Positions 7,144-14,378 of a stretch of 34,825 bases of DNA are shown here, one piece after another. The notes below the pieces were generated by a model. It did no database searches. It saw nothing but the letters and a program-made list of their open reading frames with translations, and was not told the origin of the DNA. Source of the stretch: an uncultured Lachnospiraceae bacterium (GTDB lineage Bacteria > Bacillota > Clostridia > Lachnospirales > Lachnospiraceae); NCBI GenBank assembly GCA_910578715.1, contig CAJTRL010000040.1, forward strand, positions 1-34,825, given 5' to 3'. A program made the translations under genes and the position numbers. Numbering within the stretch: position 1 is the stretch's first letter; each line of letters opens with the position of its first letter.

Positions 7144-9159
7144 ATGGCGAAGAAAAGTACAAAACTTGGCGTTGCGGTCGTAGCGGGAGCGGGCGCTGCC
7201 GCGCTTGTCGTGAATAAGAAAAGAAAGAGCACAAAACAATCGGAGAAGCGTGGAGAATCAGCAGAGAAGAGCGGAAAATCCGGCAAAGGAAGGCGGGAAA
7301 GAAAGTACACGGAAGTGGACAGTGATTACCGGAATACGGAGCTTGGCAAAAACTGCAAGAACAGCAAGGGCATTTATTACAGCAACGGAAATTATGAAGC
7401 CTTTGCCAGACCGGAAAAACCGGAATGCGTGGAAGAGAAAAACGCGTACATCGTGGGCAGCGGACTGGCGTCTTTGGCAGCGGCATGTTTTCTCGTAAGA
7501 GACGGACAGATGCCCGGTTCCCATATTCATATTCTGGAGGCGATGGATATTGCCGGGGGCGCTTGTGACGGTATTTACGACCCTTCCAGAGGATATGTCA
7601 TGCGGGGCGGAAGAGAGATGGAGAACCATTTTGAATGTTTGTGGGATTTGTTCCGCAGCATTCCTTCCCTGGAAATTCCGGGGGCGTCCGTGCTGGATGA
7701 ATATTACTGGCTGAATAAGCGCGACCCCAATTATTCCCTCTGCCGGGCGACCTGTGAGCGGGGAAAAGACGCGCACACGGACGGAAAGTTCAATTTAAGC
7801 CAGAAGGGCTGTATGGAGATTATGAAGCTCTTTATGACAAAGGATGAGGACTTGTACGACAAGACCATCGAAGATGTTTTTGACGAAGAGGTTTTCGATT
7901 CCACATTCTGGCTGTACTGGAGAACGATGTTCGCTTTTGAAAACTGGCACAGCGCCCTGGAAATGAAGCTGTATTTCCAGCGGTTTATCCATCATATTGC
8001 GGGACTTCCGGATTTCAGCGCCTTAAAGTTTACGAAATACAATCAGTATGAATCGCTGATTCTGCCGATGCAGAAATATCTGGAAGAAGCGGGCGTGGAT
8101 TTCCAGTTTAATACGGAAGTGACCAATGTTATTTTTGATTTCAAGGGAAATAAAAAGGTGGCGACGGCCATCGAATGCAAAGTGAACGGCGTGGAAAAGG
8201 GAATCGTCCTGACCGAAAACGACCTGGTTTTCGTGACCAACGGAAGCTGTACGGAGGGAACCATTTACGGCGACCAGAATCATGCGCCCAACGGCGATGC
8301 GGAAGTGCGCACGAGCGGCTGCTGGAGCCTCTGGAAAAATATTGCGAAACAGGATGCGGCTTTCGGCCGTCCGGAAAAATTCTGTTCGGATATTTCCAAG
8401 ACCAACTGGGAATCCGCAACCGTTACCACGCTGGATGACAAAATCATTCCGTACATCACCAATATCTGCAAACGTGACCCGAAGAGCGGGAAAGTCGTTA
8501 CGGGCGGCATCGTAAGCTGTCAGGATTCCAGCTGGCTGATGAGCTGGACCATCAACAGACAGGGGCAGTTTAAAGGACAGGACCCGGATAAAGTCTGCGT
8601 CTGGGTATACGGTCTTTTCACCGATGTGCCGGGCGATTATGTGAAAAAGCCGATGCGGGATTGCACTGGAAAGGAAATTACGGAAGAATGGCTGTACCAT
8701 CTTGGCGTTCCGGAGGAGCAGATACCGGAACTTGCGGAAAACAGCGCGGTCTGCGTGCCCACGATGATGCCCTATATCACCGCGTTTTTCATGCCGCGGA
8801 CAAAGGGCGACCGGCCGGATGTTATTCCCGACGGCTGCGTGAACTTCGCGTTCCTGGGGCAGTTTGCGGAGACACCGAGAGATACTGTTTTCACGACGGA
8901 ATATTCTGTCAGGACGGCGATGGAGGCGGTTTACGGACTTCTCGGCGTGGACAGGGGCGTGCCGGAAGTATGGGGAAGCGTCTATGATATCCGGGAGCTG
9001 TTAGACAGTTCGGTGAAGCTGATGGACGGCAAATCGCCGCTTGAAATCGAGCTGCCTGGGCCGTTGAATGTTCTGAAGAAGCCGCTTATCCGTGTCGTAA
9101 AAGGTACGGTGGTGGAGAAACTGTTACGGGAGCACCAGGTGCTGAAGGACGGAATGTGA
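7144..9159 (+). CDS. ohyA: Oleate hydratase (fatty acid double-bond hydratase) with N-terminal extension
   Basis: 671-residue FAD-dependent hydratase of the MCRA/oleate hydratase family, which adds water across the cis-9 double bond of oleic or linoleic acid to give 10-hydroxy fatty acids. The usual start of the family (xYYSNGNYEAF) appears only at residue 77. The FAD-binding GSGLASLAAA is at 105-114, and the RGGREME segment near residue 155 carries the conserved catalytic region. The 76-residue extension has a hydrophobic Ala/Val/Gly stretch (about 8-24) followed by a Lys/Arg/Ser-rich linker, which suggests membrane attachment. GGAGAG precedes the ATG. A TetR gene lies directly upstream. The family is very secure; the role of the extension is open. 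Confidence 0.95.
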   Translation: MAKKSTKLGVAVVAGAGAAALVVNKKRKSTKQSEKRGESAEKSGKSGKGRRERKYTEVDSDYRNTELGKNCKNSKGIYYSNGNYEAFARPEKPECVEEKNAYIVGSGLASLAAACFLVRDGQMPGSHIHILEAMDIAGGACDGIYDPSRGYVMRGGREMENHFECLWDLFRSIPSLEIPGASVLDEYYWLNKRDPNYSLCRATCERGKDAHTDGKFNLSQKGCMEIMKLFMTKDEDLYDKTIEDVFDEEVFDSTFWLYWRTMFAFENWHSALEMKLYFQRFIHHIAGLPDFSALKFTKYNQYESLILPMQKYLEEAGVDFQFNTEVTNVIFDFKGNKKVATAIECKVNGVEKGIVLTENDLVFVTNGSCTEGTIYGDQNHAPNGDAEVRTSGCWSLWKNIAKQDAAFGRPEKFCSDISKTNWESATVTTLDDKIIPYITNICKRDPKSGKVVTGGIVSCQDSSWLMSWTINRQGQFKGQDPDKVCVWVYGLFTDVPGDYVKKPMRDCTGKEITEEWLYHLGVPEEQIPELAENSAVCVPTMMPYITAFFMPRTKGDRPDVIPDGCVNFAFLGQFAETPRDTVFTTEYSVRTAMEAVYGLLGVDRGVPEVWGSVYDIRELLDSSVKLMDGKSPLEIELPGPLNVLKKPLIRVVKGTVVEKLLREHQVLKDGM

Positions 9160-9198
9160 ACAGGAATTGAGAAAGAAATCATTTTTGTATAGGAAATC

Positions 9199-9230
9199 GG
9201 CGGCAGAGGCAAATGACTCTGCCGCCTTTT
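9199..9230 (+). terminator. Strong terminator after the oleate hydratase gene
   Basis: A perfect 10-bp stem, GGCGGCAGAG (9199-9208) with CTCTGCCGCC (9217-9226), has an 8-nt loop and is followed by TTTT. Confidence 0.9.
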
Positions 9231-9297
9231 CGTGATTATTAAGTCAAAATTATCAATGAATTGCACGCAAAATTTGAAAACTGTCCGCTGATACGGA

Positions 9298-9332
9298 TTG
9301 CGGTTTTTCATAAAAAGTGGTAAGATGTCTTA
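9298..9332 (+). promoter_or_regulatory. Promoter of the GntR-family gene
   Basis: TTGCGG (9298-9303), a 17-bp spacer and TAAGAT (9321-9326) with an upstream TG make a good promoter. The -10 lies inside a small palindrome (TAAGA-TG-TCTTA, 9321-9332) that contains a GATGT half-site like those before gntP, which could mean autoregulation. Confidence 0.6.
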
Positions 9333-9361
9333 TGAAAATATAGAAATGATGAGGAGCGCAT

Positions 9362-10075
9362 ATGTACCAGATAGAAAAAATGAACCAGAAACTGCTTGCC
9401 CCACAGGTGGAGGAAGAATTGATGAACTATATTCTGCACGAGCCTGTAAATATCGGAGAGAAAATTCCCAATGAGTATGAGCTTGCCAGCCGTTTCGGCG
9501 TGGGAAGAAGCACCATACGGGAAGTGGTGAAAAGCCTGGTGACCAAAGGGATTCTGGAGGTGCGGAGAGGCTCCGGCACCTACGTGGTCAGTACAAGCAG
9601 TCTGGAAAATGACCCGTTGGGACTGGAAAAATTTACGGATAAGTACAAGCTCGCCCTTGAGCTTTTTGAAGTGCGCCTGATGCTCGAACCTGAGATTGCG
9701 GCTCTGGCCAGCGAATATGCTACGGCGGAAGAAAAAGAGGAGCTGAAAGCGCTCTGTCAGGAAACGGAAGACCTGTATCTGGCCGGTAAAAACCATACAA
9801 AAAAGGACGTGGAATTTCATACCTGTATTGCCCGCTGCAGCAGAAACCGCGTGGTAGAGCAGCTTCTGCCGATTATCCAGACGGCGGTTGTTACTTTTGT
9901 GAATCTGACGCACCGCAAATTAATGGAAGAAACAATCGAAACGCACCGGGCAATTCTGAATGCCATTCTTCAGGGCGATTCCGTGGGGGCAAGATGCGCA
10001 ATGATTATGCACCTGACTTACAATCGTCAGATGCTTCTCAGAATGAGAGAGGAATTATTGCAATCGGAAAAATAA
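9362..10075 (+). CDS. GntR family regulator, FadR/FCD subfamily
   Basis: 237-residue regulator with an N-terminal GntR winged helix (residues about 12-75; NEYELASRFGVGRSTIREVVKSL, then the wing VRRGSGTYV) and a C-terminal FCD helical domain (about 95-225). The FCD metal/ligand residues are plausible in EVRLMLEP, the FHTCIARCS segment and ETHRAIL. FCD regulators usually sense sugar acids or other carboxylates and repress the neighbouring catabolic genes. GAGGAG at 9351-9356 supports the start. It lies directly upstream of the GntP permease and IlvD/Edd dehydratase genes, whose promoter carries two palindromes it could bind. Confidence 0.92.
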   Translation: MYQIEKMNQKLLAPQVEEELMNYILHEPVNIGEKIPNEYELASRFGVGRSTIREVVKSLVTKGILEVRRGSGTYVVSTSSLENDPLGLEKFTDKYKLALELFEVRLMLEPEIAALASEYATAEEKEELKALCQETEDLYLAGKNHTKKDVEFHTCIARCSRNRVVEQLLPIIQTAVVTFVNLTHRKLMEETIETHRAILNAILQGDSVGARCAMIMHLTYNRQMLLRMREELLQSEK

Positions 10076-10116
10076 AAGTCTGCAAGCCTCTATATAGTAA
10101 AAATGTATAAATTTTC

Positions 10117-10148
10117 AGCGAGAAGGTTTGCCTTTTTCGCTCGTTTTT
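10117..10148 (+). terminator. Terminator after the GntR-family gene
   Basis: AGCGAGAAGG (10117-10126) pairs with CCTTTTTCGCT (10131-10141) with one bulged T and a TTTG loop, followed by a run of T. The permease and dehydratase genes are therefore transcribed separately. Confidence 0.75.
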
Positions 10149-10172
10149 GTGGAAATTGGAGAAAAGAAAGAA

Positions 10173-10242
10173 AATACATCAGATGTATTGCTGTAAAAGT
10201 ACCAAAATGATATAATAAATTCAACAAAACATCGGACGTCAT
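10173..10242 (+). promoter_or_regulatory. Promoter of gntP-dehydratase unit with two operator palindromes
   Basis: The promoter is TTGCTG (10188-10193), 17 bp, TATAAT (10211-10216). A perfect 17-bp palindrome, AATACATCAGATGTATT (10173-10189), abuts the -35. A second, imperfect copy (ACATCGGACGT core, frame 10226-10242) lies just after the expected start of transcription, with 12 of 17 positions the same. The centres are 53 bp apart, about five helical turns. This is the expected layout for repression by the GntR/FCD protein encoded just upstream. Confidence 0.75.
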
Positions 10243-10297
10243 ACATATAACAACAATGAATGTGTGACACTATAACATGTCGAAGGAGGATATCATT

Positions 10298-11653
10298 ATG
10301 GGAGAAACGGCAGCTCTCGATTCCACAAGGCTTATCATAGCGGCGCTGATAGGGCTTGCACTACTGTTACTGTTAATTATTAAGTTCAAAATTCATGCAA
10401 TGCTTTCGATTCTAATCGGGGCGGTGGCAATCGGTCTGATTGCGGGGATGCCTTTTTCGGACATCGTTACGGCGGTGGATGACGGAATCGGAAATACCTT
10501 AAAGGGCATTGCGCTTCTGGTGGGCCTGGGTTCCATGTTCGGAGCAATTCTGGAGGCGTCGGGAGGCGCGCAGACGCTGGCGGTTACGATGGTGAAAAAA
10601 TTTGGCGATAAAAAGGCGGCATGGGCGCTCGGCATAACGGGGCTGGTCATCGCAATGCCGGTCTTCTTTGACGCCGGACTGATTATTCTGATTCCGCTTG
10701 CTTTTTCACTTGCAAAAAGAACAAAACGTTCCTCTTTGTTTTATGTAATACCGCTGCTGGCGGGGCTTGCGGTAGGGCATGCGTTTATTCCGCCCACGCC
10801 CGGCCCGGTACTGGTTGCGACGATGCTGAATGTGGACCTCGGATGGGTAATTTTAGTCGGTATTTTCTGCGGTACCTGTGCGATGATTGTGGCGGGGCCT
10901 GTCTGGGGCTCTATATGCGGCAGAAAATTTGATGTCCCGGTTCCGGAACATGTGGCGAATCAGGAGGATTTTGACGAATCCAAACTGCCCGGTTTCGGAA
11001 CGGTGGTCGGCATTATTCTGATTCCGCTCGTGCTGATTGTTTTCAAATCGCTGGCGGGTGTGATTCCGGCGCTGTCCGGCATTGAGCCGGTATTGAGTTT
11101 CCTGGGACAGCCGTTCATGGCATTGCTGCTTGCGACGCTTGTTGCGATGTTTCTTTTGGGAACAAAACACGGATATACTCTGCCGGAGCTTGAAAAAATT
11201 ATGACCAAATCGCTGGAACCAACAGGACTGATTCTGCTCGTAACCGCATGCGGCGGCGTACTGCGCTATATGCTTCAGTATTCGGGACTTGGCGACGTGA
11301 TTGGAAATGCGGTGGCGTCCGCAAATCTTCCGCTTGTGCTGGTTGCCTTTCTGGTCGCGGCGCTGGTCAGAATCTGTGTGGGAAGCGCGACAGTGGCTAT
11401 GACGATGGCGGCGGGCATTATTGCGGCGATGCCGGGTATCGCGGAACTTTCTCCTATGTATCTGGCCTGTGTGACGGCAGCGGTAGCGGGCGGTTCGACG
11501 GTCTGCTCTCATTTCAATGATTCCGGTTTCTGGCTCGTGAAGTCTCTGGTGGGACTGGATGAAAAAACGACGCTGAAGACATGGACGATAATGGAAACGC
11601 TGGTCGGCGGCGTAGGATTTCTGGTAGCGTTTGTGATATCATTTTTTGTATAA
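10298..11653 (+). CDS. GntP family gluconate/sugar-acid permease
   Basis: 451-residue membrane protein with about 12 hydrophobic segments of the GntP (gluconate:H+ symporter) family. Typical stretches are GSMFGAILEASGGAQTLA, FFDAGLIILIPLAF and FIPPTPGPV. It imports gluconate or a related sugar acid. The start at 10298 is preferred because AAGGAGG (10283-10289) is at a normal distance; an upstream in-frame ATG at 10277 overlaps that site. The dehydratase gene begins 17 bp downstream, so the two form one transcription unit. Family members also carry galactonate, fructuronate and similar acids, so the substrate stays open. Confidence 0.9.
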   Translation: MGETAALDSTRLIIAALIGLALLLLLIIKFKIHAMLSILIGAVAIGLIAGMPFSDIVTAVDDGIGNTLKGIALLVGLGSMFGAILEASGGAQTLAVTMVKKFGDKKAAWALGITGLVIAMPVFFDAGLIILIPLAFSLAKRTKRSSLFYVIPLLAGLAVGHAFIPPTPGPVLVATMLNVDLGWVILVGIFCGTCAMIVAGPVWGSICGRKFDVPVPEHVANQEDFDESKLPGFGTVVGIILIPLVLIVFKSLAGVIPALSGIEPVLSFLGQPFMALLLATLVAMFLLGTKHGYTLPELEKIMTKSLEPTGLILLVTACGGVLRYMLQYSGLGDVIGNAVASANLPLVLVAFLVAALVRICVGSATVAMTMAAGIIAAMPGIAELSPMYLACVTAAVAGGSTVCSHFNDSGFWLVKSLVGLDEKTTLKTWTIMETLVGGVGFLVAFVISFFV

Positions 11654-11670
11654 GGAAAGGAGACAGACAA

Positions 11671-13422
11671 ATGGAACTGATGAGTCAGAAAATGAGAGAG
11701 CTGGCGCCGGAGCTGGACCCTCTTCGCATCGGAACCGGCTGGAAGCCGGAAGATTTATCCAAACCACAGATTATGATTGAAAGTACATTCGGAGACAGTC
11801 ATCCGGGAAGCGGTCATCTGGATATTCTGGTGGAAGAAGTCAGAAAAGGGGTGGAGGATGCCGGCGGATTCGGCGCGAGATATTTTGTGACGGATATCTG
11901 TGACGGAGAAAGCCAGGGGACGGACGGCATTAATTTCAGCCTTGCCAGCCGGGAAATGATAGCGAATATGATTGAGATTCACGGAAACGCAACGCCTTTT
12001 GACGGCGGTGTTTTTCTGGCAAGCTGTGATAAAGGAATGCCGGCGAACCTGATGGGGCTTGCGAGAGTCAATGTTCCTTCGGTTGTCGTACCGGGCGGTA
12101 CGATGAATGCCGGCCCGGAAATGCTGACATTGGAACAGCTCGGTATGTACAGCGCAAAATTTAATCGTGGCGAAATTGACGAAGAGAAGTTAAACTGGGC
12201 AAAATGCAATGCCTGTCCGAGCTGCGGGGCATGCTCTTTTATCGGCACGGCGTCCACCATGCAGATTATGGCGGAAGCGCTCGGACTCGCGCTTCCGGGA
12301 AGCGCGTTGATGCCGGCAACCAGCCCGGATTTACGCACTTTTGCGTATCAGGCCGGAAAACAGGCGGTTAAGCTCGCCACAATGGAAGGGATGCGTCCGG
12401 GCGATATCGTGACAATGGAAAGTTTTGAAAACGCGATTCTGGTTCATGCGGCCGTTTCCGGCAGTACAAACTGCCTTCTGCATATACCGGCCATTGCGCA
12501 TGAATTTGGCATTGAGATTACAGGAGATACTTTTGACAGACTGCACAGAGGCGCGCGGTATCTTCTGGATGTACGTCCGGCGGGAAGGTGGCCTGCGGAA
12601 GTATTCTATTACGCGGGCGGCGTTCCGGCAATTATGGAGGAAATCAAAGAACATCTGCATCTGGATGCGATGACGGTTACCGGAAAGACACTGGGTGAAA
12701 ATCTGAAGGAACTGAAAGAAAACGGTTACTATGAACGCTGCGAAAAATGGTTACAGGATTTCAACAGCCGGTATAACGTGCAGCTGACAAGAGAAGATAT
12801 TATCAGACCTTACGATAAAGCGCTCGGGACCGATGGCAGCATTGCGATACTGAAAGGCAATCTGGCGCCGGAGGGCGCAGTCATCAAACATACCGCGTGC
12901 CCGAAAGAAATGTATCAGGCGGTACTGCGCGCAAGGCCTTTTGACAGCGAAGAGGAATGCCTCGATGCGGTTTTGAAACACCGGGTGGAGAAAGGCGATG
13001 CGGTATTCATCCGCTACGAAGGCCCGAAAGGCTCCGGTATGCCTGAAATGTTTTATACTTCGGAGGCAATCAGCAGCGATGCGGAGCTTGGCAGGAGCAT
13101 TGCCCTGATTACAGACGGTCGTTTTTCGGGAGCATCCACCGGTCCGGTTATCGGCCACTGCAGCCCGGAAGCCGTTGACGGCGGACCGATTGCGCTGGTC
13201 GAGGAAGGCGATTTGATTGAGATAGACGTGATGGGAAGGAAGCTGAATATTGTCGGAATCGCCGGAGAGAGAAAAACGCCGGAAGAGATAGACGCCATTC
13301 TGGTCGAGCGGAAAAAGAACTGGAAACCCAGAACGCCCAAGTATCAGAAGGGTGTGCTCCGCCTTTTCAGCGAGCTTGCCGCAAGCCCGATGAAGGGCGC
13401 ATATCTGGAGTATGACAGATAA
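11671..13422 (+). CDS. IlvD/Edd family dehydratase, probably a sugar-acid dehydratase
   Basis: 583-residue iron-sulfur dehydratase of the IlvD/Edd family (dihydroxy-acid, phosphogluconate and sugar-acid dehydratases). Motifs are CDKGMP with Cys119, the cysteine cluster CNACPSCGAC (Cys179, 182, 185, 188), and the C-terminal ITDGRFSGASTGPVIGH segment that ends the active site. AAAGGAGA precedes the ATG at 11671; an ATG at 11581 lies inside the permease gene and has no such site. No ilvB, ilvC or leu genes are nearby, whereas a GntP permease and GntR regulator are, so a catabolic sugar-acid dehydratase (gluconate, xylonate, galactonate or similar) is more likely than branched-chain amino acid synthesis. 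No 2-keto-3-deoxy acid kinase or aldolase lies in the window. Confidence 0.88.
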   Translation: MELMSQKMRELAPELDPLRIGTGWKPEDLSKPQIMIESTFGDSHPGSGHLDILVEEVRKGVEDAGGFGARYFVTDICDGESQGTDGINFSLASREMIANMIEIHGNATPFDGGVFLASCDKGMPANLMGLARVNVPSVVVPGGTMNAGPEMLTLEQLGMYSAKFNRGEIDEEKLNWAKCNACPSCGACSFIGTASTMQIMAEALGLALPGSALMPATSPDLRTFAYQAGKQAVKLATMEGMRPGDIVTMESFENAILVHAAVSGSTNCLLHIPAIAHEFGIEITGDTFDRLHRGARYLLDVRPAGRWPAEVFYYAGGVPAIMEEIKEHLHLDAMTVTGKTLGENLKELKENGYYERCEKWLQDFNSRYNVQLTREDIIRPYDKALGTDGSIAILKGNLAPEGAVIKHTACPKEMYQAVLRARPFDSEEECLDAVLKHRVEKGDAVFIRYEGPKGSGMPEMFYTSEAISSDAELGRSIALITDGRFSGASTGPVIGHCSPEAVDGGPIALVEEGDLIEIDVMGRKLNIVGIAGERKTPEEIDAILVERKKNWKPRTPKYQKGVLRLFSELAASPMKGAYLEYDR

Positions 13423-13459
13423 AAGAAACAGCGTCAGGAAAAGCATAAAATATCTTTTG

Positions 13460-13495
13460 GCCACACAGCTGCGTTAAGCAATTGTGTGGCTTTTT
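13460..13495 (+). terminator. Terminator after the dehydratase gene
   Basis: A perfect 8-bp stem, GCCACACA (13460-13467) with TGTGTGGC (13483-13490), has a 15-nt loop and is followed by TTTTT. Confidence 0.85.
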
Positions 13496-13569
13496 GTAAG
13501 AAAATCTTTCATTTTTCATGCACAAGGTCTTTGGTTTTCCCATTTATTCTAAATACATCCTCCATGAAA

Positions 13570-13598
13570 TTGCGAAAAGTGCCGTTGTCTATTATAAT
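13570..13598 (+). promoter_or_regulatory. Promoter of the two-component operon
   Basis: TTGCGA (13570-13575), exactly 17 bp, then TATAAT (13593-13598), about 70 bp before the response regulator start. Confidence 0.65.
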
Positions 13599-13670
13599 GT
13601 GGATATCGGTTCTGCATGGCCGGACTGATACACAAACAAAACAGCGACTGCGAAAGAGAGGGAAAACGGC

Positions 13671-14378
13671 TTGGAAGCATTTCATATTTTAATTGTAGAG
13701 GATGACAAGGAGATTCGGGAAGGAATCGAAATCTATTTGAAGAATCAGGGATATCAGGTATCACAGGCGGCGGACGGCGTGGAAGGACTGGAAAAAATTC
13801 AGGCGCAGGAGATTCACCTTGCCATCGTGGATGTGATGATGCCCCGCATGGATGGGATTACCATGATGATGAAGGTCAGGGAACAGGGCTACGATTTTCC
13901 GGTCATCATGCTTTCGGCCAAGTCGGAAGAAGTGGATAAAATCATGGGTCTGAACATGGGGGCGGATGATTATGTCACGAAGCCGTTTACGACGATGGAG
14001 CTTTTAGCAAGGGTCAATTCCCATCTGCGCCGTTACCGGAAATATCTGGAAGCGATGGACGGAAAGTTAAGCAGCGATAAAATATACTGCATCGGCGGTC
14101 TGGAAGTGAACGAGGAGACGGTGGAAGTAAGTGTGGACGGCAATCCGGTAAAGCTGACGCCGCTGGAATTTAAAATACTGCTGTTACTGATAAAAAGTCC
14201 GGGAAGGGTATTCAGTGCGGAAGAGATTTATGAGCGCGTCTGGAACGAGCAGGCCATCAATACGGATACGATTATGGTACATATCAGAAGGATTCGGGAA
14301 AAAATAGAAATCAACCCGAAAGAGCCGAAATATTTAAAGGTGGTGTGGGGTGTTGGATATAAAATTGAAAAATGGTAA
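13671..14378 (+). CDS. OmpR/PhoB family response regulator
   Basis: 235-residue response regulator. The receiver domain (residues 1-118) has the acidic pair Asp11/Asp12, phosphorylation site Asp54 in IVDVMMP, and the conserved Lys in DDYVTKPF. The C-terminal winged helix (about 135-235) ends with IRRIREKIE and VVWGVGYKIE, typical of OmpR/PhoB. The start is a TTG at 13671 with GAGAGGG upstream; no in-frame ATG or GTG gives a complete receiver. The histidine kinase gene overlaps its 3' end by 29 bp, so the pair is co-transcribed and translationally coupled. Target genes are unknown. Confidence 0.92.
   Translation: MEAFHILIVEDDKEIREGIEIYLKNQGYQVSQAADGVEGLEKIQAQEIHLAIVDVMMPRMDGITMMMKVREQGYDFPVIMLSAKSEEVDKIMGLNMGADDYVTKPFTTMELLARVNSHLRRYRKYLEAMDGKLSSDKIYCIGGLEVNEETVEVSVDGNPVKLTPLEFKILLLLIKSPGRVFSAEEIYERVWNEQAINTDTIMVHIRRIREKIEINPKEPKYLKVVWGVGYKIEKW

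Noticed and set aside
11581..11670. Possible 30-residue N-terminal extension of the dehydratase
   Set aside because: The upstream ATG lies inside the permease gene and has no ribosome binding site, whereas ATG 11671 has AAAGGAGA.
13486..13692. Open frame (68 aa) upstream of the response regulator
   Set aside because: It begins inside the terminator of the dehydratase gene and spans the promoter; no ribosome binding site.
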